From assembly GCA_005881895.1 (NCBI GenBank), contig VBCG01000055.1, forward strand, positions 1 to 56,417: a stretch of 56,417 nucleotides of DNA. Reading direction: 5' to 3'. This stretch comes from Betaproteobacteria bacterium. GTDB taxonomy: Bacteria; Pseudomonadota; Gammaproteobacteria; Burkholderiales; Casimicrobiaceae. The position numbers and the translations under genes were made by a program. Under the pieces are notes generated by a model. It did not search any database, was not told where the DNA came from, and saw only the letters and a program-made list of their open reading frames with translations. Below are positions 9,826-18,402 of the stretch, one piece after another (position 1 is the stretch's first letter; every line of letters starts with the position of its first letter).

Positions 9826-9831
9826 TATAAT
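9826..9831 (+). promoter_or_regulatory. Consensus -10 box (TATAAT) ahead of tetR
   Basis: Exact TATAAT ending 7 bp before ATG 9839. A transcript from it would start at or next to the ATG, giving a leaderless mRNA. No good -35 is seen at 16-18 bp upstream. There is also no Shine-Dalgarno between it and the ATG. Confidence 0.5.
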
Positions 9832-9838
9832 AACTGCG

Positions 9839-10486
9839 ATGACGCGTCCTTCGCGCAATGTCGATCGCCTGCTTCTTCGCGCGGGGCGCGAGCTCTTCCC
9901 GGAAACCGGCGTTGCGCAGCTTTCGGTGCGCAAAGTGGCGCTTCGCGCCGGCGTGAATCCCGGCATGTTCCATTACCACTTCGGCAACAAGGACCTCTTT
10001 GTCCGGCAGCTGCTGCAGGACCTCTACGACGAGATGTTCGCCAGCCTGGAGCTTGCTGCGAGCGCACGTTCGCCGCGAGACGCGTTGCGGGCTGCCCTCA
10101 ACATACTGGGCCGTTTCGCGCGCGACAACACCAAGCTGCTGCGCCGGCTGATCGCCGATGCACTGTCCGGCGATCCATTGGCGCGCGAATTCCTGCGCGC
10201 CAACATGCCGCGCCATATAAGCGTTCTCCTCGGCCTGATCAAGAGCGGACAGCGCGCCGGCGTGTTGCGGGCGATGGCGCCGCCGCATGCGTTGGCGTTT
10301 CTGGCCGGCAGTGTGGCGGCACCGATTCTCATCGGTGGCACGCTCGCCGATCATGATCTGGTCCCCGGCGTTGCAGCAGGTCTTCCCGCGCTGATTGCGA
10401 CCGACGCCGCGATTGCAGAACGCGTCGACTGCGCGCTCGCTGGTCTCGCGAATAGGTCGGGACGCACCGCGAGAGGAAAAAAATAA
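9839..10486 (+). CDS. TetR/AcrR-family transcriptional regulator
   Basis: 215 aa DNA-binding repressor. The N-terminal helix-turn-helix spans about residues 8-55: LLRAGRELFPETGVAQLSV, then VRKVALRAGVNPGMFHYHFGNKDLF, the standard TetR signature. The C-terminal ligand domain is CecR-like in length. Its stop overlaps the next gene start (TAATG, 10484-10488), so it is the first cistron of an exporter operon. It probably represses that operon, perhaps through the palindrome at 9771-9793. An in-frame ATG at 9815 would add eight residues but would overlap the -10 box. Confidence 0.93.
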   Translation: MTRPSRNVDRLLLRAGRELFPETGVAQLSVRKVALRAGVNPGMFHYHFGNKDLFVRQLLQDLYDEMFASLELAASARSPRDALRAALNILGRFARDNTKLLRRLIADALSGDPLAREFLRANMPRHISVLLGLIKSGQRAGVLRAMAPPHALAFLAGSVAAPILIGGTLADHDLVPGVAAGLPALIATDAAIAERVDCALAGLANRSGRTARGKK

Positions 10487-11457
10487 TGCGCCGAATCGGA
10501 TTCGTCGCTGCGACGATCGGCGCACTGATGCTCGCCGGTTGCGGCAATTCGACACCGCCCGGATACCCCGGTTATGTCGAGGCGGATTACGTGCGCGTGG
10601 CTGCGCCGTTATCGGGCAGCTTGGCCCGCCTGTCGGTGAATCGCGGTGACGAAATCGCCGCCAATGCGCCGCTCTTTGTTCTCGAGAGCGCGCAGGAAGC
10701 AGCCGCGCGCGCGGAAGCCGAATCCAGGGCGCGGCAGGCCGAAGCCACGCTGGCCGATCTCGAAAAAGCCAGACGGCCGCCCGAGATCGCGGCCGTGCGC
10801 GCGCAACTCGCGCAGGCTGAAGCGGCGATCAAGCAGTCCGAGAACGATCTCACGCGGACACAGAAACTCGTCGCCGACAAATTTCTCCCGATGCAGCAAC
10901 TTGATCAGGCCACGGCGAAGCGTGACAGCGACCGGGCGCGCATTGCCGAGCTTCGCGCGCAGTTGGAGCTCGCAAACCTCCCGGCGCGCACCGATGCGAT
11001 CTCCGCGGCGCGCGCCGAAGCGAAGGCTGCGAACGACGCCCTTGCCCAGGCGCAATGGCGGCTCGATCAGAAGACGCAAACGGCTCCAGTCGCGGGCATC
11101 GTGTATGACACGTTGTATCGTCCGGGCGAATGGGTGGCCGCCGGGTCCCCGGTCGTTTCACTGCTGCCGCCGGGCAATGTGAAGATTCGCTTCTACGTTC
11201 CGGAACCCGCGCTTGCCACGCTGCGACGCGGCGCAGCGGTCAGCGTACGCTGCGATGGCTGCAGTGCACCGATCGCGGCACGCGTCGCGTTCATCGCGCC
11301 CCAGGCGGAATACACGCCGCCGGTGATCTACAGCCGCGAGAACCGGTCGAAGCTCGTGTTCCTGGTGGAAGCGCGTCCCGATGTGCCGAACGCCGCGTTG
11401 CATCCCGGACTGCCGGTCGAAGTTTCGCTTGAAGGCGGATCGGCGGAACACAAATGA
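10486..11457 (+). CDS. HlyD/YbhG-like periplasmic adaptor lipoprotein of an ABC exporter
   Basis: 323 aa. A lipoprotein signal peptide ends with lipobox LAGC (Cys about residue 19). Next come a half-lipoyl segment YVRVAAPLSGSLARLSVNRGDEI, a long coiled-coil hairpin (about residues 65-190, rich in Ala, Glu and Gln), the second lipoyl half TAPVAGIVYDTLYRPGEWV and a beta-barrel. This matches the YbhG/HlyD adaptor that partners YbhF-type ATPases. It overlaps tetR upstream and the ATPase gene downstream (ATGA, 11454-11457). Unlike the typical signal-anchored YbhG it is a predicted lipoprotein. Confidence 0.9.
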   Translation: MRRIGFVAATIGALMLAGCGNSTPPGYPGYVEADYVRVAAPLSGSLARLSVNRGDEIAANAPLFVLESAQEAAARAEAESRARQAEATLADLEKARRPPEIAAVRAQLAQAEAAIKQSENDLTRTQKLVADKFLPMQQLDQATAKRDSDRARIAELRAQLELANLPARTDAISAARAEAKAANDALAQAQWRLDQKTQTAPVAGIVYDTLYRPGEWVAAGSPVVSLLPPGNVKIRFYVPEPALATLRRGAAVSVRCDGCSAPIAARVAFIAPQAEYTPPVIYSRENRSKLVFLVEARPDVPNAALHPGLPVEVSLEGGSAEHK

Positions 11458-12395
11458 CGGAAGCCGCCATCGACGTACACGGTCTCACCAAGCGCTATGA
11501 CAATCGCGCAGTCGTCGACGATTTTGCGATCCGTGTCGACCGCGGTCAGATTTTCGGTTTTCTGGGACCGAACGGCAGCGGCAAGACGACGACGATTCGC
11601 ATGCTGTGCGGCTTGTTGACGCCCGATGCCGGCGAGGGCACGTGCCTCGGCTACAACATCCGGACCGAGGCGTCGAAGATCAAGCGCGAGGTCGGTTACA
11701 TGACGCAGCGCTTTAGCTTGTACGAGGATCTGTCGATCGAGGAAAACCTGGACTTTGTCGCGCGCATGTACGCGGTCCACGATCGCCGAAAGACGGTCGA
11801 GTCATCGCTCGAACGACTGGGTCTCGCTCCGCGGCGCGCGCAACTGGCCGGCGCATTGTCGGGCGGATGGAAGCAACGGCTTGCGCTCGCTGCGTGCCTG
11901 CTGCATTCGCCGCAACTGCTTTTGCTGGACGAGCCGACGGCGGGCGTCGATCCGAAAGCGCGCCGCGACTTCTGGGAGCACATTCACGATCTCGCGGCCG
12001 AAGGCATGACGGTTCTCGTCAGCACGCATTACATGGACGAGGCCGAGCGCTGTCATCAGCTCGCGTATCTTTCATTTGGCAAGCTGCTCGTGACCGGCTC
12101 TGCCACGGAGGTGATCGCCCATTCCGGATTGTCGACGTGGATTGTGGCGGCGCGTGGCGAAGGAGACGAACGAGAACTCACGCTCCTCGCGCACGATCTG
12201 CGCGACGTTCCAGCCGTCGAGACGATCGTGCCGTTCGGCACGACGTTGCACATTTCCGGGCACGATGGCGCGGCGCTCGAAGCGGCGCTTGCGCCGGTAC
12301 GCACACGCACCGGACTGTCGTTGATGAAAGTCGAGCCGTCGCTCGAAGATGTCTTCATCAGCTTGATGCAGACGGCGCCGGAAAAGATCCAATGA
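11454..12395 (+). CDS. ABC exporter ATP-binding protein (YbhF/CcmA-like)
   Basis: 313 aa single ATPase domain. Walker A is GPNGSGKTTTIRML (about residues 38-51), followed by the Q-loop in YMTQRFSLYEDL, a signature LAGALSGGWKQRLALAACLL, Walker B LLLLDEPTAGVDP and the H-loop STHYMDEAERC. The degenerate GGWKQR signature is typical of YbhF-type exporters. E. coli YbhF carries two ATPase domains; this protein has one and so should act as a homodimer. Start and stop overlap its neighbours by 4 bp, so all four operon genes are coupled. Confidence 0.93.
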   Translation: MTEAAIDVHGLTKRYDNRAVVDDFAIRVDRGQIFGFLGPNGSGKTTTIRMLCGLLTPDAGEGTCLGYNIRTEASKIKREVGYMTQRFSLYEDLSIEENLDFVARMYAVHDRRKTVESSLERLGLAPRRAQLAGALSGGWKQRLALAACLLHSPQLLLLDEPTAGVDPKARRDFWEHIHDLAAEGMTVLVSTHYMDEAERCHQLAYLSFGKLLVTGSATEVIAHSGLSTWIVAARGEGDERELTLLAHDLRDVPAVETIVPFGTTLHISGHDGAALEAALAPVRTRTGLSLMKVEPSLEDVFISLMQTAPEKIQ

Positions 12396-13555
12396 GTGCG
12401 ATGAACGCTCACAGGATCGGCAATGACGCGTTTTCGCTCGCTCGTGTGATGGCGATCCTGATGAAGGAATTCGTCCAGATGCGCCGCGACCGGTTGACGT
12501 TCGGCATGATCGTCGGCATACCGATTCTTCAGCTCGTGCTGTTCGGCTACGCGATCAACTCCGACCCCAAATCGCTGCCGACTGCCGTGGTCGACTACGA
12601 CAAGAGCGAATTTTCGCGGAGCATCGTGCGAGGGCTCGAGAACACGCGCTACTTCGCGATGACGAGCTCGCCGCAAAGCGAAATGGAAGCGGATCGCCTG
12701 TTGTCACGCGGCGACGTGCAATTCTCGATCGTGATTCCGTCCGATTTTTCGCGGCGCCTGTTGCGCAACGAGAAGCCTGAATTGCTGATCGCGGCCGACG
12801 CGACCGATCCGGCGGCAACAGGCAACGCGCTCGCCGCGCTGACGCAACTTGGCGCTACCGTGCTGCGCTACGACTTGATCGGCCCGCTCGCGCAGCGCGC
12901 GCAGAACGAGCTGCCGTTCGACCTCGTCGTGCAGCGCCGCTACAACGCCGAAGGCATCACGCAATACAACATCGTCCCTGGATTGCTCGGCGTCATCCTG
13001 CAAATGACGATGGTCATGATGACCGCGTTTGCGGTGACGCGCGAGCGCGAGCGCGGCACGTTCGAGAACCTGCTCGCGACGCCCGCACTTCCGCTCGAAG
13101 TGATGACCGGGAAAATCGTCCCATACATCGTCGTCGGATTCGTTCAGGCGGCGATCATTCTCGGTGCCGCCCGGCTGCTCTTCGACGTGCCGATGCTCGG
13201 CAGCTTCGTGCTGCTGTTTGCGGCGATGATGCTCTACATCGCGGCGCTGCTCGCGCTTGGCTTCACGATTTCGACGCTCGCCAAGAATCAGTTGCAAGCG
13301 ATGCAGATGACGTTTTTCTTCTTCCTTCCGTCGCTGTTGCTCTCCGGCTTCATGTTTCCATTTCGCGGTATGCCCGGGTGGGCGCAATCGCTCGGCGAAA
13401 TTTTTCCGCTGACGCATTTCCTGCGAATCGTCCGCGGTGTGCTCCTCAAAGGCAACGGCAGCGATGAAGTGTGGCCGCACCTGTGGCCCATCGCCTTATT
13501 CCTGATTGCTGTCGCCGCGCTGGCGCTGTTGCGCTATCGGCGGACGCTGGATTGA
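12392..13555 (+). CDS. ABC-2 type permease (YbhS/YbhR-like)
   Basis: 387 aa. One transmembrane helix lies near residues 30-50 (FGMIVGIPILQLVLFGYAIN), followed by a long periplasmic domain (about 55-180) and five C-terminal helices starting with QYNIVPGLLGVILQMTMVMM. The ABC-2 cytoplasmic motif RERERGTFENLLATP is present. The start ATG overlaps the ATPase stop (ATGA). E. coli-type operons carry two permeases, ybhS and ybhR; only one is present here, so it would work as a homodimer. A 176-bp hairpin element starts 30 bp behind the stop. Confidence 0.92.
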   Translation: MSAMNAHRIGNDAFSLARVMAILMKEFVQMRRDRLTFGMIVGIPILQLVLFGYAINSDPKSLPTAVVDYDKSEFSRSIVRGLENTRYFAMTSSPQSEMEADRLLSRGDVQFSIVIPSDFSRRLLRNEKPELLIAADATDPAATGNALAALTQLGATVLRYDLIGPLAQRAQNELPFDLVVQRRYNAEGITQYNIVPGLLGVILQMTMVMMTAFAVTRERERGTFENLLATPALPLEVMTGKIVPYIVVGFVQAAIILGAARLLFDVPMLGSFVLLFAAMMLYIAALLALGFTISTLAKNQLQAMQMTFFFFLPSLLLSGFMFPFRGMPGWAQSLGEIFPLTHFLRIVRGVLLKGNGSDEVWPHLWPIALFLIAVAALALLRYRRTLD

Positions 13556-13584
13556 TTGGCTGACGAATGATCCTGGTATTCATT

Positions 13585-13760
13585 TCGAAGCGGGGTGAGC
13601 CGCTGCGCTCGGTGCTTCGGCGTGGCGCAAATCACGTCGTCAAAGCGGGACAACCCGGCGCGGCCATGAGCGTCGACCCAACGCCGCCGACACGGCCGCG
13701 CCGCCCGCTTCGCCGACTGCGCCACAGGCGCCCCTCGCGCAGCGGCTCACTCCGCTTCGA
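13585..13760. repeat. 176-bp long imperfect palindrome after the ABC-2 permease gene
   Basis: Terminal arms of 24 nt (13585-13608 with 13737-13760) pair throughout except one position that is a G-U pair in RNA. Nested inside in order are GTGGCGCA with TGCGCCAC (13622-13629 / 13718-13725), AAGCGGG with CCCGCTT (13643-13649 / 13704-13710) and GGCGCGGCC with GGCCGCGCC (13657-13665 / 13694-13702). The whole unit can fold as one long hairpin. It has no coding look and no second copy in the window. It resembles a MITE or a structured 3'-end element. Confidence 0.75.
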
Positions 13761-13986
13761 CGCGCCGGTGATGATGCGAAGCTTCCGATACGTTCTGTTG
13801 GTCGTGCCGCTCGTCAGCACCGACGCATCGAAGGCAGCGGGCAGGGCGCGGCGAGCGCGAGTGTTTGCGGACATCCGAACGCTCAAGACGCGCACCTCGG
13901 TTGCGGACATCCGAGCGCAGAGCCGCGCCCTGTCCGCTGCCGTGCTAGAAGATAATGTTGTGAATGCAACCAAGGTGAAACGAATG
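13761..13986 (+). other. Upstream region of the pcm-like gene
   Basis: 226 bp with no convincing gene. It includes two near-identical copies of TGCGGACATCCGA-CGC (about 13867 and 13902) and a GATAAT at 13951-13956 that could be a -10 box 30 bp before the start, but no good -35. AAGGTGA at 13972-13978 is the likely ribosome binding site for 13987 or 13984. The reading frame stays open through the whole region back to 13567, but the encoded sequence is Arg-rich and unlike the family. Confidence 0.4.
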
Positions 13987-14643
13987 ATGGCATTCGATAT
14001 CGAACAAGCCCGCTACAACATGGTGGAGCAGCAGATTCGGACTTGGGAAGTGTTAGACGAGCGGGTGCTCGACTTGCTGTTCCATGTCCGGCGCGAGGAA
14101 TTCGTGCCCCGCGAATATCGCGCGCTCGCATTTGCCGACGTCGAAATTCCGTTGTCGGGCAACGCGCGGATGTGGACGCCGAAAATGGAAGCGCGGGCGC
14201 TGCAGGAGCTCGCGCTGAGGCCGACCGACCGCGTGCTCGAGATCGGCACGGGTAGCGGCTACTTCTCGGCACTGCTCGCGAGCCAGGCGGCCGAAGTCGA
14301 GAGCATCGAAATCGATCGTCGACTCGCGAGCGACGCGCGCGCGAAGCTCGCACGCCACGAGTTTCGCAGTGTCCGCGTCATCGAAGGCGATGGAGCGCGC
14401 GGCTACGGCAACGACATGTATGACGTGATCGTTCTGACCGGTTCCACGCCGCTGCTTCCAGAGCGCTTCTTCGAGCAATTGAAGCCCGAAGGCCGACTGT
14501 TCGCCGTTGTCGGCGAGGCGCCAGTGATGGAAGCGCGCCTCGTGCGCCAAACGACGCCCGGCGCACGCCTGTCGGTCGACTTGTTTGAAACCGTCATTGC
14601 CCCCCTCATCAACGCCGCCACGCCGGCGCGCTTTCAATTTTGA
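13987..14643 (+). CDS. Protein-L-isoaspartate O-methyltransferase-like protein
   Basis: 218 aa (ATG 13984 would add one Met). It starts MAFDIEQARYNMVEQQIRTW and has a Rossmann SAM-binding motif VLEIGTGSGYFSALLAS near residues 80-95, then acidic VESIEID and DVIVLTGSTP. The family is PIMT/Pcm. The loop that in E. coli Pcm reads G-Q-ISQP, holding the catalytic Ser, is here GNARMWTPKMEARAL, so true isoaspartyl repair activity is doubtful. This divergent form next to tolC is common in Betaproteobacteria. It is followed by tolC after 38 bp. Confidence 0.82.
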   Translation: MAFDIEQARYNMVEQQIRTWEVLDERVLDLLFHVRREEFVPREYRALAFADVEIPLSGNARMWTPKMEARALQELALRPTDRVLEIGTGSGYFSALLASQAAEVESIEIDRRLASDARAKLARHEFRSVRVIEGDGARGYGNDMYDVIVLTGSTPLLPERFFEQLKPEGRLFAVVGEAPVMEARLVRQTTPGARLSVDLFETVIAPLINAATPARFQF

Positions 14644-14681
14644 TCGTAACGCGCTTCCTTTGCGCCAACCGGACCAACAAC

Positions 14682-16049
14682 ATGAAACGTTTGCCCTCCA
14701 GTCGTGCGCGCGTCGCGGTGATAGCTTGCACGCTTAGCGCGATGTGTACCGCAATGCCCGCGTCGGGCGAAGATCTTATCCAGATCTACCGCGAGGCGCA
14801 GCAGAACGATCCAACGCTTGCCGCAGCGCGCGCCGCGTGGGTTGCCACGCAGGAAAGAGTGCCACAGGCCCGCGCCGGCCTGTTGCCGAACGTCAACGCT
14901 ACAGGGTCCGGCAATCTCAACAATTTTCACGAGAAGATTCACGACAACGACTTGCCTCCCGATACCCCCAACCCCATCGACCGCAACTTCCGTATCGGCG
15001 CGTTGGGGGTATCGGCTTCGCAGCCGTTGTATCGGCTGCAGAACAGAGTCGCCTACGATCAAGCGAAACAGCAGGTCTCGCAAGCCGATTACCAGTTCTC
15101 ATCGGTACAGCAGGACCTGATCCTGCGCGTCGCGCAAGCGTATTTCGACGTTTTGCTGGCCGAGTTCAACGTCGATCTGGCCGTCAGCCAGAAGGCGGCG
15201 GTGTCGGAAAATCTTGCACAGGCAAAGCGCAATTTCGAGGTGGGCGTCGCGACGATCACCGACACGAATGAGGCGCAAGCCAAGTACGATTCGATCGTTG
15301 CGCAGGAAATTTCGGCCCGCAATGATCTCGACAATAAGCGCACCGCACTTCGCGCGATTATCGGACGCTCGCCGAATTCGCTCAAGAAGCTCGGCGGTGG
15401 GTTCGAGCCGCCGCTCCCGTCGCCCAATTCGCTCGATTACTGGGTCGACCGCGCACTCGCGGACAATCTCGCCGTCAGAATCGCCGGCTACAATTTCGAT
15501 ATCGCGACGCTGGAAGTCGACCGGCAGAGAGCGGGCCATTATCCGACGCTCGATCTCGTCGCGAGCTACAGCGCGCAATATGGGACCGGCGCCACCAACA
15601 TCTCGTCGCCGTTCGATCTTCGCCAGGCGCAAATCGGCGTTGCATTGAACGTGCCGATCTACCAGGGCGGTTTCGTCGATTCGAAGGTTCGCGAAGCGAT
15701 CGCGTTGCAGGAAAACGCGCGACAGAATGTCGAAGTGGCGCGGCGCGCGGCGCTATTCAATGCGCAAACCGGCTTCACCGGGGTCAACAGCGCCGCGGCA
15801 TCGGTCAAGGCGAACGAGCAGGCGGTCAATTCGGCGCAGGTCGCGTACGAATCGAACCGATTGGGCCAGGAAGTCGGCGTGCGCACGAATCTCGACGTGC
15901 TGAATACGCAGCAGAACGTGTTTCAGGCACGGCGCGACCTTGCGCAGGCGTATTTCAACTATTTGATCGGCGTCTTGCGGCTCAAGTCGGCGGTCGGGAC
16001 GTTGAGCGAGCAGGATCTCGAGGAAATCAACCGCCGTTTGCAAGGCTAA
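14682..16049 (+). CDS. tolC: TolC-family outer membrane channel protein
   Basis: 455 aa. The ATG at 14682 gives a standard signal peptide: MKRLPSSRAR, a hydrophobic core, and cleavage after MPASG, just before EDLIQIYREAQQNDPTL. The family is OEP/TolC type I. The two repeats appear as ARAAWVATQERVPQARAGLLPNV (about 45-67) and VDRQRAGHYPTLDLVASYSAQYG (about 285-305), each followed by long helices. The C-terminal LGQEVGVRTNLDVLNTQQNVF is a strong TolC signature. An upstream TTG at 14640 is less likely. It probably serves both exporters upstream, which lack their own outer-membrane factor. Confidence 0.94.
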   Translation: MKRLPSSRARVAVIACTLSAMCTAMPASGEDLIQIYREAQQNDPTLAAARAAWVATQERVPQARAGLLPNVNATGSGNLNNFHEKIHDNDLPPDTPNPIDRNFRIGALGVSASQPLYRLQNRVAYDQAKQQVSQADYQFSSVQQDLILRVAQAYFDVLLAEFNVDLAVSQKAAVSENLAQAKRNFEVGVATITDTNEAQAKYDSIVAQEISARNDLDNKRTALRAIIGRSPNSLKKLGGGFEPPLPSPNSLDYWVDRALADNLAVRIAGYNFDIATLEVDRQRAGHYPTLDLVASYSAQYGTGATNISSPFDLRQAQIGVALNVPIYQGGFVDSKVREAIALQENARQNVEVARRAALFNAQTGFTGVNSAAASVKANEQAVNSAQVAYESNRLGQEVGVRTNLDVLNTQQNVFQARRDLAQAYFNYLIGVLRLKSAVGTLSEQDLEEINRRLQG

Positions 16050-16054
16050 GGTCG

Positions 16055-17332
16055 CTAAGGCGGCAAGCGCGGCGCAAGCCACGCCCATAGCCGGTCGGCG
16101 GCGCCCCGATGGTTCCCACAAAACGTGTCGGCCGCCATCCGCATTTGCTCTCGTGCGCGGGGATCGCTCAGCAGTCGTGCGATCTCGGCCATCAGTTCGT
16201 TCGCATCGGCGACACGCAAAGCCGCGCCGGCTTCGATCGCTTGCGAACTGGCTTCGGCAAAGTTGAACATGTGCGGACCGACCAACGTCGGCACGCCGAG
16301 CGCGATCGGCTCGATCAGGTTTTGTCCCCCCAGCGGCAGGAGGCTGCCGCCGACGAACGCGACGTCTGCCGCAGCATAATAGGCAAACATTTCGCCCATC
16401 GTATCGCCGAGCAAGACGCGCTTGTCTGGAGAAACGCGCGCGTTTTCGCTGCGGCGGGCGAATGCAATGCGGCGGGAGCGAAGCAGCTGCGCGACGGGTT
16501 CAAAACGCTGCGGATGGCGCGGGACGATGATCGTTAGCGTGTTGGCCGGCAGTGCGCGCGCCGCCGGTCCGGCAAGCGCGTCCAAGATCAGTGACTCTTC
16601 GCCCTCGCGCGTAGATCCGGCAACCCATACGGGTCGACCTTCGCCGGCACGCGCACGAAACTCGCGACCGAGCGAACGCGCAGCCTCCGGAATGACGAAA
16701 TCGAACTTCAAGTTGCCGATCGTCGCCACGTCGCGTGCGCCCAGGTCGGTCAATCGTTGCGCATCGGCCGATGTTTGCGCCGCCACGCCCGCGAACGATT
16801 GCAGCATGGGCCGGGATAGTGACGCGATGCGCGCATATCCGGCGGCCGAGCGCGCGGACAAGCGCGCATTGACGAGAAACAGCGGTATACCGCGACGGCG
16901 GCACTCGGCGGCGAGATTCGGCCACATTTCCGTTTCCATCAACACGCCGGCGCGCGGGGCGAAACGCTCGAGAAACGCGCGCACGGCGAACGGCACGTCG
17001 TAGGGAAGCCAGATTTGGATCGCGCGGTCGCCATAAAGCGCGCGCCCTGCATCGCGACCTGTGGCGGTCATGTTCGTTAGCAGCACCGTTGCAGTGGGCC
17101 GTTCGCGCGCAATGCGCTCGATCAGCGGCGCCGCAGCGCGCGTTTCACCCAACGATACCGCATGAATCCATAGGATGTCGCCGCCACCGTTCGGTGAACG
17201 GCGTCGATACCATCCGAAGCGCTCACCGATGCGCGCGCGATAGCCCGGTTCGCGCCGCCCACGCCACCACAATCGGAGTGGCAGAAAAGGCAGCGCAATC
17301 CACCAAAGCAGCGTGTAAAGTGTGCGCGCCAT
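16055..17332 (-). CDS. waaA: WaaA, 3-deoxy-D-manno-octulosonic acid (Kdo) transferase
   Basis: 425 aa inner-membrane-anchored glycosyltransferase that adds Kdo to lipid IVA. The N-terminal hydrophobic anchor is residues 1-22 (YTLLWWIALPFLPLRLWW). The conserved Glu of the WaaA N-terminal domain is in HAVSLGETRAAAPLI (Glu near residue 64). Also seen are LMETEMWPNL, NARLSARSAAGY, the C-terminal nucleotide-binding stretch LLGDTMGEMFAYYAAADVAFVGGSL and GGQNLIEP. It converges with tolC (5 bp apart) and lies 9 bp behind waaC in the same orientation. Number of Kdo units added cannot be inferred. Confidence 0.95.
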   Translation of the reverse strand: MARTLYTLLWWIALPFLPLRLWWRGRREPGYRARIGERFGWYRRRSPNGGGDILWIHAVSLGETRAAAPLIERIARERPTATVLLTNMTATGRDAGRALYGDRAIQIWLPYDVPFAVRAFLERFAPRAGVLMETEMWPNLAAECRRRGIPLFLVNARLSARSAAGYARIASLSRPMLQSFAGVAAQTSADAQRLTDLGARDVATIGNLKFDFVIPEAARSLGREFRARAGEGRPVWVAGSTREGEESLILDALAGPAARALPANTLTIIVPRHPQRFEPVAQLLRSRRIAFARRSENARVSPDKRVLLGDTMGEMFAYYAAADVAFVGGSLLPLGGQNLIEPIALGVPTLVGPHMFNFAEASSQAIEAGAALRVADANELMAEIARLLSDPRAREQMRMAADTFCGNHRGAADRLWAWLAPRLPP

Positions 17333-17341
17333 TGCGCAGCG

Positions 17342-18313
17342 TCAACAGTACGGCAGCCGGCGCATCAGCTCGCCTGTCGCGGCGATCACCGTTTCGACGG
17401 CAGGTATTTTCCCCTCGCTGCCGAGATCGCGCGCATGGGCACCCGCGCAACTCACACCGTGAACGGTTGGATCGGTGGCGAGAAACAAGCCGACCGTCGG
17501 TGTTCCGAGCGCGGCCGCGAGATGCGTGAAGCCGGTGTCGACGCCGACGACGACATCGGCGCGCGCGAGCGTTGTCGCGGCCTCCGGCAACGAGAGCCAT
17601 GGCGGAATGACTGCGCGATCGTCGCCGTCGGCTAACCGTCGGCTGCGCTCCTCTTCGTCGTGTGTCCCCCATGGCAGCACGGTTGCAAAGCCGGCGCCGC
17701 TGAAATGCGCGACGAGCGCGCGCCAGCGTTTCTCGGGCCACAGTTTTTCCGCGCGACTTGTCGCATGCAGCAGAACGGCATAAGGCCGCTCGGGAATTGC
17801 AGGCGCGGCCTTCGGCGGGACGATATGCCAGCGTGGCAAGCCTTCCAACGTGTAGCCGAGGGCGGACGCGGCCAAGTGACGGCAGCGCTCAACGAAGTGC
17901 AGGTGACGAGGCACGCGATGATGGACATCATGTGCGAATGTGGCGATGGGCTCGCGGACAGTAGTCCGATCGAAACCGTGGCGGCGTCCGCGTGCCGCGC
18001 GTGCAATCAGTGCGCCTTTGATCTGCTCCTGCAAGTCGAGGATTGCAGCGTACCGGTCCGCTTTGATCTGGCGCCGAAACACAGCGATTTCGCGCCACGT
18101 CGCTCGCGACAGCGGCGCGCGGCGCCAACGCCGCAACGCGACGGGAACAACGCGGCGTATGTCCGGGCACATCTCGAGCAGCGGCACAAAGCCATGCTCG
18201 GCGACCCAGTCGATCGCAAGGTCCGGCTTATGGCGCCGAATGTCGGACGCGATCGCGAGCGCGTAGACGATATCGCCGAGCGACGAAGGTCGGACGACGA
18301 GGATGGCGCTCAT
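17342..18313 (-). CDS. waaC: WaaC, ADP-heptose:LPS heptosyltransferase I
   Basis: 323 aa GT-B enzyme (family GT9) that adds the first heptose to Kdo. Its start VVRPSSLGDIVYALAIASDI is diagnostic. Other motifs are AILDLQEQIKGALIARAARG, LLHATSRAEKLWPEKRW near residues 183-200, and VVGVDTGFTHLAAALGTPTVGLF near 250-275. The pair waaC-waaA on one strand is a small inner-core operon. It is divergent from the glycosyltransferase at 18403; the 89-bp gap must hold both promoters but I see no strong consensus in it. Confidence 0.95.
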   Translation of the reverse strand: MSAILVVRPSSLGDIVYALAIASDIRRHKPDLAIDWVAEHGFVPLLEMCPDIRRVVPVALRRWRRAPLSRATWREIAVFRRQIKADRYAAILDLQEQIKGALIARAARGRRHGFDRTTVREPIATFAHDVHHRVPRHLHFVERCRHLAASALGYTLEGLPRWHIVPPKAAPAIPERPYAVLLHATSRAEKLWPEKRWRALVAHFSGAGFATVLPWGTHDEEERSRRLADGDDRAVIPPWLSLPEAATTLARADVVVGVDTGFTHLAAALGTPTVGLFLATDPTVHGVSCAGAHARDLGSEGKIPAVETVIAATGELMRRLPYC

Positions 18314-18402
18314 CTAAAGTAAACTTGCGGCACCGCGAGCGGGCCCACCAAGGCCGGACGATGCGCGCGGATTCGTCCCGACATCAGCCGACGCGAGCCC
18401 GA

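Noticed and set aside
13567-13983. N-terminal extension of the pcm-like protein of about 140 residues
   Set aside because: Open frame only; it runs through the 176-bp palindrome, is Arg-rich, and a normal start with a ribosome binding site exists at 13984/13987.
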